Assembly: GCF_014192645.1 (NCBI RefSeq)
Contig: NZ_JACHYE010000001.1
Span: 440,350-504,349 of the forward strand
From: Herbaspirillum sp. Sphag64
GTDB taxonomy: Bacteria; Pseudomonadota; Gammaproteobacteria; Burkholderiales; Burkholderiaceae_D
DNA length: 64,000 nucleotides
Direction of reading: 5' to 3'
Under the pieces are notes generated by a model. The model worked only from the letters and a program-made list of their open reading frames with translations. It had not been told where the DNA came from and searched no databases. Position numbers and translations under genes: made by a program. The stretch's first letter is position 1. Each line of letters starts with the position of its first letter. Below are positions 45,909 through 59,265 of the stretch, piece by piece.

Positions 45909-47456
45909 ATGAAATTTGCAGACTTGAAAATTGGTACGAGACTTCTGATCTCTTTCGGTGTGATGTTGGTGCTGCTGATTGCTGTTGCCGGAGAAGGTTG
46001 GCGATCATTGTCCTCCATCAAACAACGCATCGAAGTCATAACCAAGGAAAACGATGTCAAGATCGCAGATGCCAACATCATGCGGGGAGCGCTCAACCTC
46101 GAAGCACGGGCATTACGCAATTTATTGATTTATTCCGACGCCAGCGTCCGCAAAGAACAAAAAGAGCAAATTACCAAGGCCAGACAAGACTACCAGGCAG
46201 CTTTCAGCGGCTTATCAACACTGGTGCACAGCGATATGGCGAAAAAACTCCAGCAAGACATCAGTCGGAGTGAATCGATTGTTCACCCCCTGTTCGACAA
46301 GGTGATCGCCTTGAGTGATGCGTCGCAGCAAAAAGCGGCAGGTGATATGTTGCTCATGCAGGTTCAGTCACCACAGAATCAGTGGTTTACATCAATTCAG
46401 GCAATGATCGACCGGCAGCAATCACAGAACCAGCAAAGTCTAGACGAGATGGAGGTTGACTATGCACGCACGCGGGTTGTGCTGCTGGTGGTCACGCTGC
46501 TCGCTATCATAATTGGCGCCGCCGCGGCATGGGTAGTCACACGCAGTGTGACTACCCCACTCAATCAAGCGGTACACGTTGCCAGCCGAATTGCGCAGGG
46601 CGATCTCGGTGTGCAGATTCATCCAGCTGGCAAAGATGAAACCGGAAAGCTGATGCAAGCACTGAAGACCATGAATCAGAGCCTCAACACGATTGTCGGA
46701 CAAGTGCGTGAGAGCACCAACACTATTGCGACTGCTTCAACCCAGATCGCTGCCGGCAATATGGATCTGTCTTCTCGAACCGAGCAACAGGCTGGCTCAC
46801 TGGAAGAGACCGCCTCTGCCATGGAAGAGCTGACATCTACGGTCAAGCAAAATGCTGATAATGCGCGCCAGGCGAATCAGCTGGCATTGTCTGCCTCATC
46901 TGTTGCCAGCACAGGGGGAGATGTCGTCGGTCAGGTGGTCAACACCATGGGAGCCATTAGTGAGTCATCTCGCAAGATTGTAGACATCATCAGCGTCATT
47001 GACGGCATTGCCTTTCAGACCAATATCCTGGCTTTGAATGCAGCAGTGGAAGCCGCGCGTGCAGGTGAACAGGGGCGTGGTTTTGCAGTGGTTGCCACGG
47101 AAGTACGGGCATTGGCGCAGCGCTCGGCAGCGGCGGCTAAAGAAGTAAAAACGTTGATCGATGATTCAGTGACGCAGGTGGATATCGGTAACAAACTGGT
47201 CGAGCAAGCAGGCAGCACCATGACCGAAGTTGTTGAGAGCGTCAAACGGGTCAGAGATGTCGTGGCAGAAATCAGTGCTGCTAGTCAGGAACAGAATACC
47301 GGCATCGAACAAATCAATATCGCCATTACCCAGATGGATCAAGTGACACAAAAAAATGCTGCGCTGGTAGAAGAAGCGGCTTCCGCAGCGCAGTCAATGC
47401 AGCAACAGGCTATGAAGCTGACGGAAGCAGTTGGCGTATTCAAGTTAGCGAGTTAA
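45909..47456 (+). CDS. methyl-accepting chemotaxis protein, four-helix-bundle sensor
   Basis: The 515-residue chemoreceptor has membrane segments at about 11-30 and 190-210, a helical periplasmic sensor between them, a HAMP linker and a signalling domain with [20 protein letters not shown] followed by [19 protein letters not shown]. No C-terminal pentapeptide. AGGAG lies about 9 bases before the ATG. It sits between the two halves of an ABC uptake locus and is divergent from livH, so it may sense the transported compound. It is related to the receptor at 21182-22780. Confidence 0.92.
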   Translation: MKFADLKIGTRLLISFGVMLVLLIAVAGEGWRSLSSIKQRIEVITKENDVKIADANIMRGALNLEARALRNLLIYSDASVRKEQKEQITKARQDYQAAFSGLSTLVHSDMAKKLQQDISRSESIVHPLFDKVIALSDASQQKAAGDMLLMQVQSPQNQWFTSIQAMIDRQQSQNQQSLDEMEVDYARTRVVLLVVTLLAIIIGAAAAWVVTRSVTTPLNQAVHVASRIAQGDLGVQIHPAGKDETGKLMQALKTMNQSLNTIVGQVRESTNTIATASTQIAAGNMDLSSRTEQQAGSLEETASAMEELTSTVKQNADNARQANQLALSASSVASTGGDVVGQVVNTMGAISESSRKIVDIISVIDGIAFQTNILALNAAVEAARAGEQGRGFAVVATEVRALAQRSAAAAKEVKTLIDDSVTQVDIGNKLVEQAGSTMTEVVESVKRVRDVVAEISAASQEQNTGIEQINIAITQMDQVTQKNAALVEEAASAAQSMQQQAMKLTEAVGVFKLAS

Positions 47457-47489
47457 TTGATCTGCTCATTGGCAAGCAAAGGCGGTATA

Positions 47490-48479
47490 TCAAGCTGCCG
47501 GATAAAGTCCACGCGTGCGGGCAAACAGACGTGACAGGCCGAGCAAGCTATCGATCGTTGGCGTCGGCGTGCCGGTAAGCTGACCGATCTCCCGCACGAC
47601 CGCAACCAGCGCATCGATTTCCAGTGCCTTCCCGGCTTCGACATCCTGCAGCATGGATGTTTTGAAGCTACCCAGCTTGCGCGTGATCTGGTTACGCTCG
47701 ACTCCGCTCTGCGCGATCGGGCAGGCAATTCTGGCACCGATGCTGGCGGCCTCCTGCATCACGTTGAGGCAGTAAGCGTTGACCAGTGGATCGTCTAGAA
47801 TTTTGTCCGCCATGGCGCCGGTGATGGCCGAAATCGGATTCATGGTCATGTTGCCCCACAGCTTGTACCAGATGTCACTGCGAACATCAGCACTGCCAAC
47901 TGCCTCAAAACCTGCCTGCGTCAGCAACGCCACCAGTGCCAGGACTCGCGCGGATATCTGCCCGGCTGCCGCAGGCTCCCCCAGAATCAGACGGTTACCG
48001 GACGCCAGCCGGATCACACCGGCTTGCGGTGCACTGCTGGACAGGTGCACGACACAGCCGATCACCTGTGCAATTGGAATCGCCCGGGAAAGCGCTCCAT
48101 CGGGGTCAATGCTGTGCAGACACGTTCCATGATACGGCACGCCCGGCGCCTCAAAGAACCACCAGGGCACGCCGTTCATCGCAGTAATGACGAGCGTGTC
48201 GGGACCGATCAATGGCGCAATGTGTTGCGCCACCGATGGCAGTGCCGGCGACTTCACGGCCAGAATAACGATGTCTTGTACACCAAGCAGATGCGGATCC
48301 TGCTCGGCACGAATGGCAACCTGCCGATCCCCATCAGGAAGTTGCAGCGTCAGACCTCGCTCTTGTAGCACCTGCAATGTCTTACCGCGTGCGACGGCGC
48401 TGATGGTATGTCCGGCCAGCCCCAGTCGGGCGGCAAAAAGTCCGCCGATGGCACCGGCTCCGTAGATGGCGATATGCAT
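47490..48479 (-). CDS. ketopantoate reductase family protein (PanE/ApbA-like)
   Basis: The 329-residue protein starts with the NADP-binding fold MHIAIYGAGAIGGLFAARLG. It has the family block KLWGNMTMNPISAITGA with the conserved lysine and asparagine, and a C-terminal helical domain with FKTSMLQDVEAGKALEIDAL. The family reduces ketopantoate to pantoate, but many paralogues act on other 2-oxo acids. Its operon partners (class II aldolase, ABC binding protein) suggest a catabolic role for an unknown hydroxy or oxo acid rather than pantothenate synthesis. It is 15 bases after the aldolase gene. Confidence 0.82.
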   Translation of the reverse strand: MHIAIYGAGAIGGLFAARLGLAGHTISAVARGKTLQVLQERGLTLQLPDGDRQVAIRAEQDPHLLGVQDIVILAVKSPALPSVAQHIAPLIGPDTLVITAMNGVPWWFFEAPGVPYHGTCLHSIDPDGALSRAIPIAQVIGCVVHLSSSAPQAGVIRLASGNRLILGEPAAAGQISARVLALVALLTQAGFEAVGSADVRSDIWYKLWGNMTMNPISAITGAMADKILDDPLVNAYCLNVMQEAASIGARIACPIAQSGVERNQITRKLGSFKTSMLQDVEAGKALEIDALVAVVREIGQLTGTPTPTIDSLLGLSRLFARTRGLYPAA

Positions 48480-48494
48480 ATTGACGAATGTTGA

Positions 48495-49247
48495 TCAGGT
48501 TTGATAGGAAGGATCGATACGTTCAATCTGGCGCGTCAATGCATCAAAGACATCCTGTCCGGCACCAAATTTTTCATTGAATTGCAGGGAATCGCGGGCG
48601 CAGGCTTGCTGGATTTCTGGCGCAATCAACCGCACCGCTCCCATTGAGGTGGAAGCCAGTTGAATTTCACAGGCGCGATTGAGTAGCCACAACACGGCAA
48701 AGGCGCGCGGTACTGTTGACCCCAGTGCCAGCAAGCCGTGATTACGCAAGATCACGGCGCGCTTGTTACCGATATTGTTGAGCAGGCGTGGCGTTTCTTC
48801 GGCATGGACGGTGATCCCTTCGAAATCATGGTAGGCCAGTTGACCATAGAGTTGTGCCGAGTAGAAGTTACTCATGGATAGCCCCTCCTGACTACAGGCG
48901 ACCGCCATCCCTGCAGTGGTATGGGTGTGCATTACGCAATGGGCATTGTCGACATGTTCGTGAATAGCACGATGGACTGTGAAGCCCGCTGGATTGACGG
49001 GCCAGTCACTATGACCAACCACCCTGCCCTGTAGATCAATCTTGACCAGATTGGAGGCCGTGACTTCGCTGTAATGCAGACCGAATGGATTGATTAAAAA
49101 GTGCTTCTCGTCGCCCGGCAGCCGCAACGTGATGTGATTGTAAATCAGCTCATCCCAGCCGAGATGGGCGAAGATTCGATAGCAGGCCGCCAACTCGATG
49201 CGCGCGGCCCACTCTGCTGCGGTATATCCGTGATTATCGTTACTCAT
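48495..49247 (-). CDS. class II aldolase/adducin family protein
   Basis: This 250-residue protein has the class II aldolase/adducin fold: YRIFAHLGWDELIYNHITLR at about 23-42, metal-binding HTHTTAG at about 103, and RNHGLLALGS with the conserved histidine. Members are metal-dependent aldolases or decarboxylases on sugar phosphates and hydroxy acids; the exact reaction cannot be assigned. AGGAAG lies upstream of the ATG. It lies between the ABC binding protein gene and the PanE-like gene. Confidence 0.82.
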   Translation of the reverse strand: MSNDNHGYTAAEWAARIELAACYRIFAHLGWDELIYNHITLRLPGDEKHFLINPFGLHYSEVTASNLVKIDLQGRVVGHSDWPVNPAGFTVHRAIHEHVDNAHCVMHTHTTAGMAVACSQEGLSMSNFYSAQLYGQLAYHDFEGITVHAEETPRLLNNIGNKRAVILRNHGLLALGSTVPRAFAVLWLLNRACEIQLASTSMGAVRLIAPEIQQACARDSLQFNEKFGAGQDVFDALTRQIERIDPSYQT

Positions 49248-49385
49248 GGTGATCTTCCTGAAGTTGAAGCCACAATGGACACACCACTGCCAGCGCCTTC
49301 CACGCGAAGAAGGCGCTGCATCAGTGTTTCAGTACGGAGAGCTCATCCTGAAGCGATCAATAGAACCTGGCATGATAGCCGCGAC

Positions 49386-50588
49386 TCACGGTGCCAATAC
49401 CCAGTGACCGGATTCGATTTTGACAATGACGCGTGCGCGATTGTCGAGACCACTATGGTCTGTTGGCGTCGTATTCATCACGCCGTGCGACAGGGTCAGA
49501 TTTTGAATATGCTCGAGTGCTTCGCGCAAGGCCTTACGAAATTGTGGCGTACCCGGTGCGGCCGATTTGGCCGCCACAGGCAACACACGTTGCAGCACCA
49601 GACCAGCATCCCAGAGGTGAGCACCAAAGGTAGTCACTGTGCCGGTACCGAAAGCGGCTTCGTATTTCTGGGTGTACTCCAGACCAGCCTTCTTGCTCGG
49701 ATTGCTGTCCGGCAGCAGCGCCGCAACCAGTACCGGCCCGGCTGGGAGCAAGGTACCTTCAACATCTTTGCCACCCAGACGCAGGAAGTCGGTATTGGCA
49801 ACACCGTGGGTCTGATAGATTTTTCCTTTGTAGCCACGCTCGCGCAGGGTCCGTTCCGGCAGCACAGCGGGTGTACCGGCACCGGCAACCAGTACCGCGT
49901 CAGGATTGCTGGCCATGATGCGCAAGATTTGCCCGGTCACGCTACTGTCATTACGGGCATACGCTTCATTGACCGTGATTTTCAGCTTGTTAAGTGCGGC
50001 CTGTTTGGAGAATTCGCCATACCAGCCCTGACCATAACTATCCGAAAAACCGATGAACGCCACCGTGGAAACTTTATCAGCCACCATCCGTTCAGCCAGC
50101 GCATTGGCCATGAGTGAATCGTTCTGCGGGGTCTTGAAAACCCAGGCCCGCTTGTCATCAACCGGTTCGATGATTTTGGAACTGGCCGCAACTGAAATCA
50201 TCGGTGTCTGCCCCTCGGCGACAACATCGACCATCGCCAGCGAGTTTGGCGTGATCGAGGAGCCGATGATGACATCAACTCCCTCCGAGATCAGGCGACG
50301 GGTATTCTTGACGGCAGCGGTCGTATCCGAAGCATCATCAAGCACAATGTATTCAACACTCTTGCCGCCAATCTCGCGCGGCAGCAAGGTCACTGTATTA
50401 CGTTGCGGGATGCCCAGCGATGCAGCCGGACCGGTGGCCGACAACACCACACCAACCTTGATCTGGGCCTGCACCGGCGAAGCCAGCACCAACAGCGCCA
50501 CAGTCGCCAGCGCAGCAACGGCACCAGATCGACGAGCGCCTGCACTTCTTTTGACGACAGCCTGCTTAACCACACGTACTACTTTCAT
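49386..50588 (-). CDS. ABC transporter substrate-binding protein (Leu/Ile/Val-type)
   Basis: The 400-residue protein has a signal peptide with a long basic N-region; cleavage is likely after the SPVQA motif near residue 42. The mature part is a type I periplasmic binding protein: IKVGVVLSATGPAASLGIPQ, DVIIGSSITPNSLAMVDVVA, FKTPQNDSLMANALAERM and SYGQGWYGEF. It is the natural partner of the livH-livMG-livF membrane parts 4 kb away. An AGGAGA site precedes the ATG. Its promoter region 50589-50915 is AT-rich and holds two tandem TAACTAAT units (50754-50769). Confidence 0.9.
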   Translation of the reverse strand: MKVVRVVKQAVVKRSAGARRSGAVAALATVALLVLASPVQAQIKVGVVLSATGPAASLGIPQRNTVTLLPREIGGKSVEYIVLDDASDTTAAVKNTRRLISEGVDVIIGSSITPNSLAMVDVVAEGQTPMISVAASSKIIEPVDDKRAWVFKTPQNDSLMANALAERMVADKVSTVAFIGFSDSYGQGWYGEFSKQAALNKLKITVNEAYARNDSSVTGQILRIMASNPDAVLVAGAGTPAVLPERTLRERGYKGKIYQTHGVANTDFLRLGGKDVEGTLLPAGPVLVAALLPDSNPSKKAGLEYTQKYEAAFGTGTVTTFGAHLWDAGLVLQRVLPVAAKSAAPGTPQFRKALREALEHIQNLTLSHGVMNTTPTDHSGLDNRARVIVKIESGHWVLAP

Positions 50589-50753
50589 CCCTGTCTCCTC
50601 TTGGTCATGTCGGCAATGTTGCCGATTGTGAATGATCTACACCCAGCCAGGACCACGTCCTGGTCAGTATCGGTCACCGATTCCCTCCACTTTTCTCCAC
50701 ATTTTCTACTGAATGCGGTAGGAGAATATTAGACCATGAATTCATAAATTAGC

Positions 50754-50769
50754 TAACTAATTAACTAAT
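50754..50769. repeat. tandem TAACTAAT upstream of the binding-protein gene
   Basis: Two perfect head-to-tail TAACTAAT octamers in an AT-rich stretch 166 bases before the binding-protein start. They could be a regulator site. They share the CTAA element with the hpa operator but are not the same palindrome. Confidence 0.35.
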
Positions 50770-50915
50770 TATTTAAGGTGAAAAAATTCCATATCAGCAA
50801 CTAAAACCAGAAACACCTATACAAAAATTTCATCTGGCGATGGCTTGGTGAGGCGCAACTTTACAGGGAATAAAGAGAAGAGACGCTAGCGAGGTGCGAC
50901 AAAGGCGTCAGAAAG

Positions 50916-50946
50916 AAAAAAGGGCCCATCTTGCGATGGACCCTTT
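50916..50946 (-). terminator. terminator of the third tRNA-Arg gene
   Basis: Same 12-bp stem with GCAA loop and T-run as at 23112-23142, with no visible change in the stem. Confidence 0.85.
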
Positions 50947-50951
50947 ATATC

Positions 50952-51028
50952 TGGTGCGGCTGGCAGGAATCGAACCCACGACCCCTTGGTTCGTAGCCAA
51001 GTACTCTATCCAGCTGAGCTACAGCCGC
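50952..51028 (-). tRNA. tRNA-Arg (anticodon ACG), second intact copy
   Basis: The 77 bases are identical to the copy at 23148-23224, including the encoded CCA. The shared sequence continues into the downstream terminator, but upstream of the gene the flanks differ. The remaining part of 51029-51303 shows no gene. Confidence 0.96.
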
Positions 51029-51303
51029 GAAAAATGAAATTATAGCACGCAGATTTTATAAAATGGAAGTGCTTTCCTAAAAATAACCTGGAACTCAACA
51101 ATGAAGCCGTCACGCCTACGCTATCGAAATGGGTGCGTGGACGACAAGTTGCAACTAACCGACAATGCCAGCGACCGCCTGACGGTACAGATAAATGTTC
51201 AATCACCTGCATGATCTGGCCATCTCATCAATAGGGTAGTATGCTGCCAGCGCTCCCACGATCCGCTCTACGACCGCGGTAACAGACAACCTGCTTTCCT
51301 CTC

Positions 51304-51957
51304 ATGAACAAGAAAAACAGCAGTGCCATCACCGTCGCCATTGTCGATGACCACCCCATCGTGCGTGAAGGCCTCAAGCACATCTGCGCCAGCACACGCG
51401 ACATCCTGGTCAATGGCACGGCTGATTCTGGCATCGAAGCAATCCGACTTTGTCGCCAGACGCATTTTGACGTGCTACTGCTTGACATCGCGTTGCCTGA
51501 TCGCAGTGGTATCGATATCATCAAACAGCTCAGAAGTGAGCTGCCTGGCATGGCCATCCTGGTGCTGTCCATCCATCGCGAAGATCAATACGCGATTCGC
51601 TGTCTGAAGGCTGGCGCGGCGGGCTTTCTTAACAAGCAGGTGGCACCGCCGGAATTGATCGCTGCGATCCGCCAGGTCGCCAGTGGCAAAAAATATATCA
51701 GCGCCACACTCGCACAGGAACTGGCCAACCAGATTGGTGCCGATCACGAAGCACCGCTGCACGAAGGCTTGTCTGACCGCGAGTATCAAACCATGATCAT
51801 GATTGCATCCGGCAAAAGCGTCAGTGATATTGCCAATGAGCTAACATTGTCAGTCAAGACCATCAGTATGTATCGTTCACGTGTACTGGCAAAGATGAAA
51901 TTACGACACAATGCCGAGCTGACACACTATGCGCTAAAAAACAAGTTGGTTGAATAA
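51304..51957 (+). CDS. NarL/FixJ-family response regulator
   Basis: The 217-residue protein has an N-terminal receiver (about 10-125; VAIVDDHPIVREGL, phosphoacceptor in VLLLDIALPDRSG, LVLSIHRED, GFLNKQ with the conserved lysine) and a C-terminal LuxR-type HTH (about 150-210; LSDREYQTMIMIASGKSVSD, LTLSVKTISMYRSRVLAKM). No sensor kinase is adjacent, so its partner lies elsewhere. No strong ribosome site is visible before the ATG. Confidence 0.92.
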   Translation: MNKKNSSAITVAIVDDHPIVREGLKHICASTRDILVNGTADSGIEAIRLCRQTHFDVLLLDIALPDRSGIDIIKQLRSELPGMAILVLSIHREDQYAIRCLKAGAAGFLNKQVAPPELIAAIRQVASGKKYISATLAQELANQIGADHEAPLHEGLSDREYQTMIMIASGKSVSDIANELTLSVKTISMYRSRVLAKMKLRHNAELTHYALKNKLVE

Positions 51958-51971
51958 ATGATGATAATGCC

Positions 51972-51997
51972 ACCGCCAGTGTCCTCCTGCTGGCGGT
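51972..51997. terminator. inverted repeat after the response regulator gene
   Basis: ACCGCCAG and CTGGCGGT form an 8-bp stem with a ten-base loop, 15 bases after the stop. No T-run follows, so termination is doubtful. Confidence 0.3.
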
Positions 51998-52134
51998 AAA
52001 ATGCGTTATGAGAAAAATCCGCAGACGACGTGATTAGCCTGCATGGATGAGCGATAGTGGCAGCACTTGATTTGCTGCACCGGCTGCCACCACTGCGATT
52101 GATAATGCTACTGCTAGCGCATCTGCTTCATTCG

Positions 52135-52178
52135 TTCTTTCTGTTTTTCTGTTCTTTCTGTTCTTTCTGTTCTTTCTG
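52135..52178 (+). repeat. tandem TTCTTTCTG repeats in the leader of a diguanylate cyclase gene
   Basis: Four perfect TTCTTTCTG units and one unit shortened by a base lie 51 bases before the start of the next gene. Pyrimidine-only tracts with occasional G can vary in length by slippage and would change the untranslated leader. Confidence 0.8.
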
Positions 52179-52228
52179 TTTCACCTGCTGCCCCCGTTTC
52201 AGTTCACATTACAAACCGTCTATCAGGC

Positions 52229-53794
52229 ATGTCCAAAAAGCCAGCACAAAGCCCTGTTGATATCGCGCGCGAGGCCTTCCAGCAACTTGCCACGCGGCGC
52301 GTTGCGCCAACACCTGAAGCCTATCGCAATGCCTATGAGGAAATCGCCGGCAGCAAAGACGTCATCCAGCCCGAGACTGTACTGCAAGCCTTCGCCCAGC
52401 ATCTGAGTCAGCAAGGTGGTGACCTTGGCAAGTTGGGACAACGTCTGTCCAAGACGCTGGAAAGTGGCGACTGGAAAACCTACGGTGAAGAAATTGATAG
52501 TTTCGTCGAGCAATATTTACCGGTACGCAATCAGGTTTCAGTAGGAGAACTGGTCCCCATCGACATGGAGCGCCACTTCATCAACGACAGCAAAAAAGAA
52601 AAAATGCTGCGCGACGTACTGTCGCGGGTACTGATCTTCAATCTTGCCTCTCTACTCACCGAAGCGCCTGAACTGGCCAATGAAGCCAAGGCGATCGGTA
52701 ACGATCTGCGTGAAGCGTTTTCCGAGCAGGCAATGAATGAGGTCATCGGACGTATCAAGCAGATGAGTTTCCAGATTGAATTGAAAAGCGACGATATTGC
52801 GCAGCAACAGGAATTGTTGATGCGTCTGTTTCAGCTGCTGCTGGAAAATATCCATGGCTTGCTGGAAAAAGGCTCATGGCTGAGCGGCCAGATATCGGCG
52901 GTACAACAACTGATTTCCGGACCGATCAGCAAGACCTCGCTGGCCGATGCCACTAAAGCGCTCAAGGAAGTGATCTACAAGCAGGGGCTGCTCAAGAACA
53001 CGCTCTCTGAAGAAAAAGTCATTGCCAAGAATCTGATGCTGTCCTTCGTTGACCGGCTCAGCGCCATGGTGTCAACGACTGACAATTATCACAAGTCGAT
53101 CTCGGGTTTCTCGGAACAGATCCGTCACGCCTCCGACATCAGCGATCTCAATTCGGTACTCAACGGGATCATGCAGGTCACCAAAGAAGCCCAGGACCAA
53201 GCGCTGCGCTCACGTGACGAGATGATTGCGGCACGTCAGGAAATGCAAAAAGCAGAAGCGCGCATCCAGGCGCTGGAGTCGCAATTACTGCACATGGGCG
53301 AGCTCGTGCGCGAAGACCAGTTGACCGGCAGTCTGAACCGGCGCGGCATGGATGAATCACTGGAACGTGAAATTCTCAATGCGGACCGGCTCAAAACGCC
53401 GCTCTGTATCGCCTTGCTTGACCTTGACGACTTCAAGCGTATCAACGATACCCATGGTCATGCGACCGGCGACGAAGTGCTGATCCATCTGGTCACGGTG
53501 GTCAAGGATACCCTGCGCAAGCTGGATGTGATTGCGCGTTTCGGTGGTGAAGAGTTCCTGGTCTTGCTGCCGGAAACCGAACCTGAAGAAGCGATGCAGA
53601 TCATTACCCGCGTACAGCGTGAGCTAACCAAACGCATCTTTATGCATGATACCCAGCGCCTGCTGATCACCTTCAGTGCAGGCGTCGCCTATCGTGTGCA
53701 GGGCGAAACACAGGCGGGATTGATCAAACGTGCAGATGCAGCCCTCTACAAGGCCAAGCATGCAGGCAAGAATCGCGTGATCCTGGCCGAATAA
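52229..53794 (+). CDS. diguanylate cyclase with long helical N-terminal domain
   Basis: The 521-residue soluble protein has a helical N-terminal region (about 1-340, ending in a coiled coil around MIAARQEMQKAEARIQALES) and a C-terminal GGDEF domain (about 355-520). The active site is FGGEEF, and the RKLD segment before it matches the RxxD inhibition site. It should make c-di-GMP. No receiver or membrane segment is present; the N-terminal domain presumably senses or localises. The ribosome site before the ATG is weak (CAGG at 52222). It converges on ftsB with 29 bases between. Confidence 0.92.
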   Translation: MSKKPAQSPVDIAREAFQQLATRRVAPTPEAYRNAYEEIAGSKDVIQPETVLQAFAQHLSQQGGDLGKLGQRLSKTLESGDWKTYGEEIDSFVEQYLPVRNQVSVGELVPIDMERHFINDSKKEKMLRDVLSRVLIFNLASLLTEAPELANEAKAIGNDLREAFSEQAMNEVIGRIKQMSFQIELKSDDIAQQQELLMRLFQLLLENIHGLLEKGSWLSGQISAVQQLISGPISKTSLADATKALKEVIYKQGLLKNTLSEEKVIAKNLMLSFVDRLSAMVSTTDNYHKSISGFSEQIRHASDISDLNSVLNGIMQVTKEAQDQALRSRDEMIAARQEMQKAEARIQALESQLLHMGELVREDQLTGSLNRRGMDESLEREILNADRLKTPLCIALLDLDDFKRINDTHGHATGDEVLIHLVTVVKDTLRKLDVIARFGGEEFLVLLPETEPEEAMQIITRVQRELTKRIFMHDTQRLLITFSAGVAYRVQGETQAGLIKRADAALYKAKHAGKNRVILAE

Positions 53795-53823
53795 GGAAAC
53801 TGTCGAGCTTTGGTCGCTGCCAT

Positions 53824-54231
53824 TCAGTGGGAGACAGCTCGGGTCGTCGCCGTCGTGGATTGGGCACCTGCAGCGGCATTTGCTGCAGTAGTGTTTCCAG
53901 TAGAGGGAAAATTACCGGGATTGACGACGTTGCCCGAAGTGGAGGTAGCGCCGGTCGCATTGGCATCAAGCACTTGAATGAAGACTTCGTCCTGCTTGAT
54001 CATGCCCAACTCGTATCGCGCCCGTTCCTCGATGGCACCGGTTCCCTGGCGCAAATCTTCGACTTCAGACTCCAGCTTGGCATTACGCGCCTTGAGTTCT
54101 TCATTTTTCTTTTGCGCCAGCTGGACTTGCTTGTCCAGATCCCAAACGCGCAACCAGCCCCCCTTGCCCAACCAAAGTGGATATTGGATCAGCACCAAAA
54201 GCGCTGTGAGGCAGAGAATAATCAGGCGCAT
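53824..54231 (-). CDS. ftsB: cell division protein FtsB
   Basis: The 135-residue protein has an N-terminal membrane segment ([20 protein letters not shown]), then a coiled coil with [20 protein letters not shown] and the family block [20 protein letters not shown]. FtsB links FtsL and FtsQ in the division complex. The C-terminal tail of about 40 residues is rich in Ala, Thr, Asn and Gly and is longer than in enteric FtsB. I chose the ATG at 54231 by homology; an in-frame ATG at 54261 exists. It sits downstream of eno, as in many Burkholderiales. Confidence 0.88.
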   Translation of the reverse strand: MRLIILCLTALLVLIQYPLWLGKGGWLRVWDLDKQVQLAQKKNEELKARNAKLESEVEDLRQGTGAIEERARYELGMIKQDEVFIQVLDANATGATSTSGNVVNPGNFPSTGNTTAANAAAGAQSTTATTRAVSH

Positions 54232-54290
54232 CGGGAATGCAAAGACCGGCACCACCAGCATCGTGCAGCTGGCAGCGCCGGCCCTTTTGC

Positions 54291-55574
<1,284 letters not shown>

Positions 55575-55703
55575 TCACATCTCCATCAAGCAGGGTTTTA
55601 GCAAATTGTTATAGGAATATGCCCGGGCCTGCACATCAATTCAACACGTGCATCGATATACCTATCAATACACAGATCAATACGCAAGGCGGGTGCAGAC
55701 ACA

Positions 55704-58255
<2,552 letters not shown>

Positions 58256-58330
58256 TTATACCCCAATCCGCCCGCTTTTGATGCCTCAGTTTTGTCCGCG
58301 CTAGAGATTTTGCGACAGCCGCTGACCTCG

Positions 58331-59158
58331 TTATTTATTTGCCAGCAAGCGCTGAATCATGGCGTGGGTGGCTTCTGCGGCGGCTTGTGGCGACTCCATC
58401 GGAAACAGATGACCGCCCGGAATCTGCCTGAAATTGGACCCGACGAGCTTTTTGGTTGCATCCAGCCCCGCCAGTCGGCATTCGACTGAGTCAGTTCCGC
58501 CCACAAAACCAATCGGCACCGGATATTGCCGCCGGATTACACGTCCAAGGTGATGCGGAATGGTGCGATAGACCGCCGTTTCGGCTTCGCGGGTGAAGCG
58601 CAGTGTGACGCCTCCAGCCGCTGCGGGAGCCAGACCATGCTCAACATAATCGCGCAGTACCCGCTCAGGCCAGCTGGCAAACATTTGCTTGGCAGCATAA
58701 TGCTGGTAGGCGGCCTCCCTGTCTGGCCAGAGGTTGCGGCGCTTGACCGAGGTCTGTGCCGGCGAGTACTTGCTCTCCCACTTCAGCAACTTGCTCAGCA
58801 ACAAGACTTTTGCGCGCCAGCCAGCTACTACCGGCGAATCCAGCAAGACCACACAGCGCACCAGATCAGGCCGCTTGCGCGCCGCCAGCAGACTCAGAAT
58901 GCCACCCATTGAATGACCGACCAGAATCACCGGCTGCGTGTAACGTTGCGCCAACTCAACACCGAGCTCCTTGCCCAGCTTGCGCCAGCCATCGTCGACC
59001 GGATAGTCGGGATTGTGTGCATGGATCGGCAGCGCATGGATATCGTAATGCGCGCTCAGATGCTCAAAGAACATGCCATACGTCCCTGCCGGGTAACTGT
59101 TGGCATGTGAAAAATGCAAGATTGGACGATGGTCTACGGATTGGGCGGAGCTATTCAT
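58331..59158 (-). CDS. alpha/beta hydrolase
   Basis: The 275-residue protein has the alpha/beta hydrolase fold: HFSHANSYPAGTYGMFFEHL, the nucleophile elbow GHSMGG (serine), VVLLDSPVV and a C-terminal GGHLFPMESP with the probable catalytic histidine. The substrate is unknown. I chose the ATG at 59158 with AGGTG upstream; the frame is open to 59221 without homology-like residues. Confidence 0.85.
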   Translation of the reverse strand: MNSSAQSVDHRPILHFSHANSYPAGTYGMFFEHLSAHYDIHALPIHAHNPDYPVDDGWRKLGKELGVELAQRYTQPVILVGHSMGGILSLLAARKRPDLVRCVVLLDSPVVAGWRAKVLLLSKLLKWESKYSPAQTSVKRRNLWPDREAAYQHYAAKQMFASWPERVLRDYVEHGLAPAAAGGVTLRFTREAETAVYRTIPHHLGRVIRRQYPVPIGFVGGTDSVECRLAGLDATKKLVGSNFRQIPGGHLFPMESPQAAAEATHAMIQRLLANK

Positions 59159-59265
59159 GGGACACACCTGTAGCAAAAACTGGGTCAAATAAGCGGGCAA
59201 ATACTCGGGCCTGCCTGCCATCTTATCCTGTGGCGGCGAACATTGTCTGCATCCTCAATATCCGC

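Noticed and set aside
52057..52260. Frame of 67 codons before the diguanylate cyclase gene
   Set aside because: Its middle is only the TTCTTTCTG repeat translated as Phe/Cys/Ser, and it overlaps the next gene; no ribosome site.
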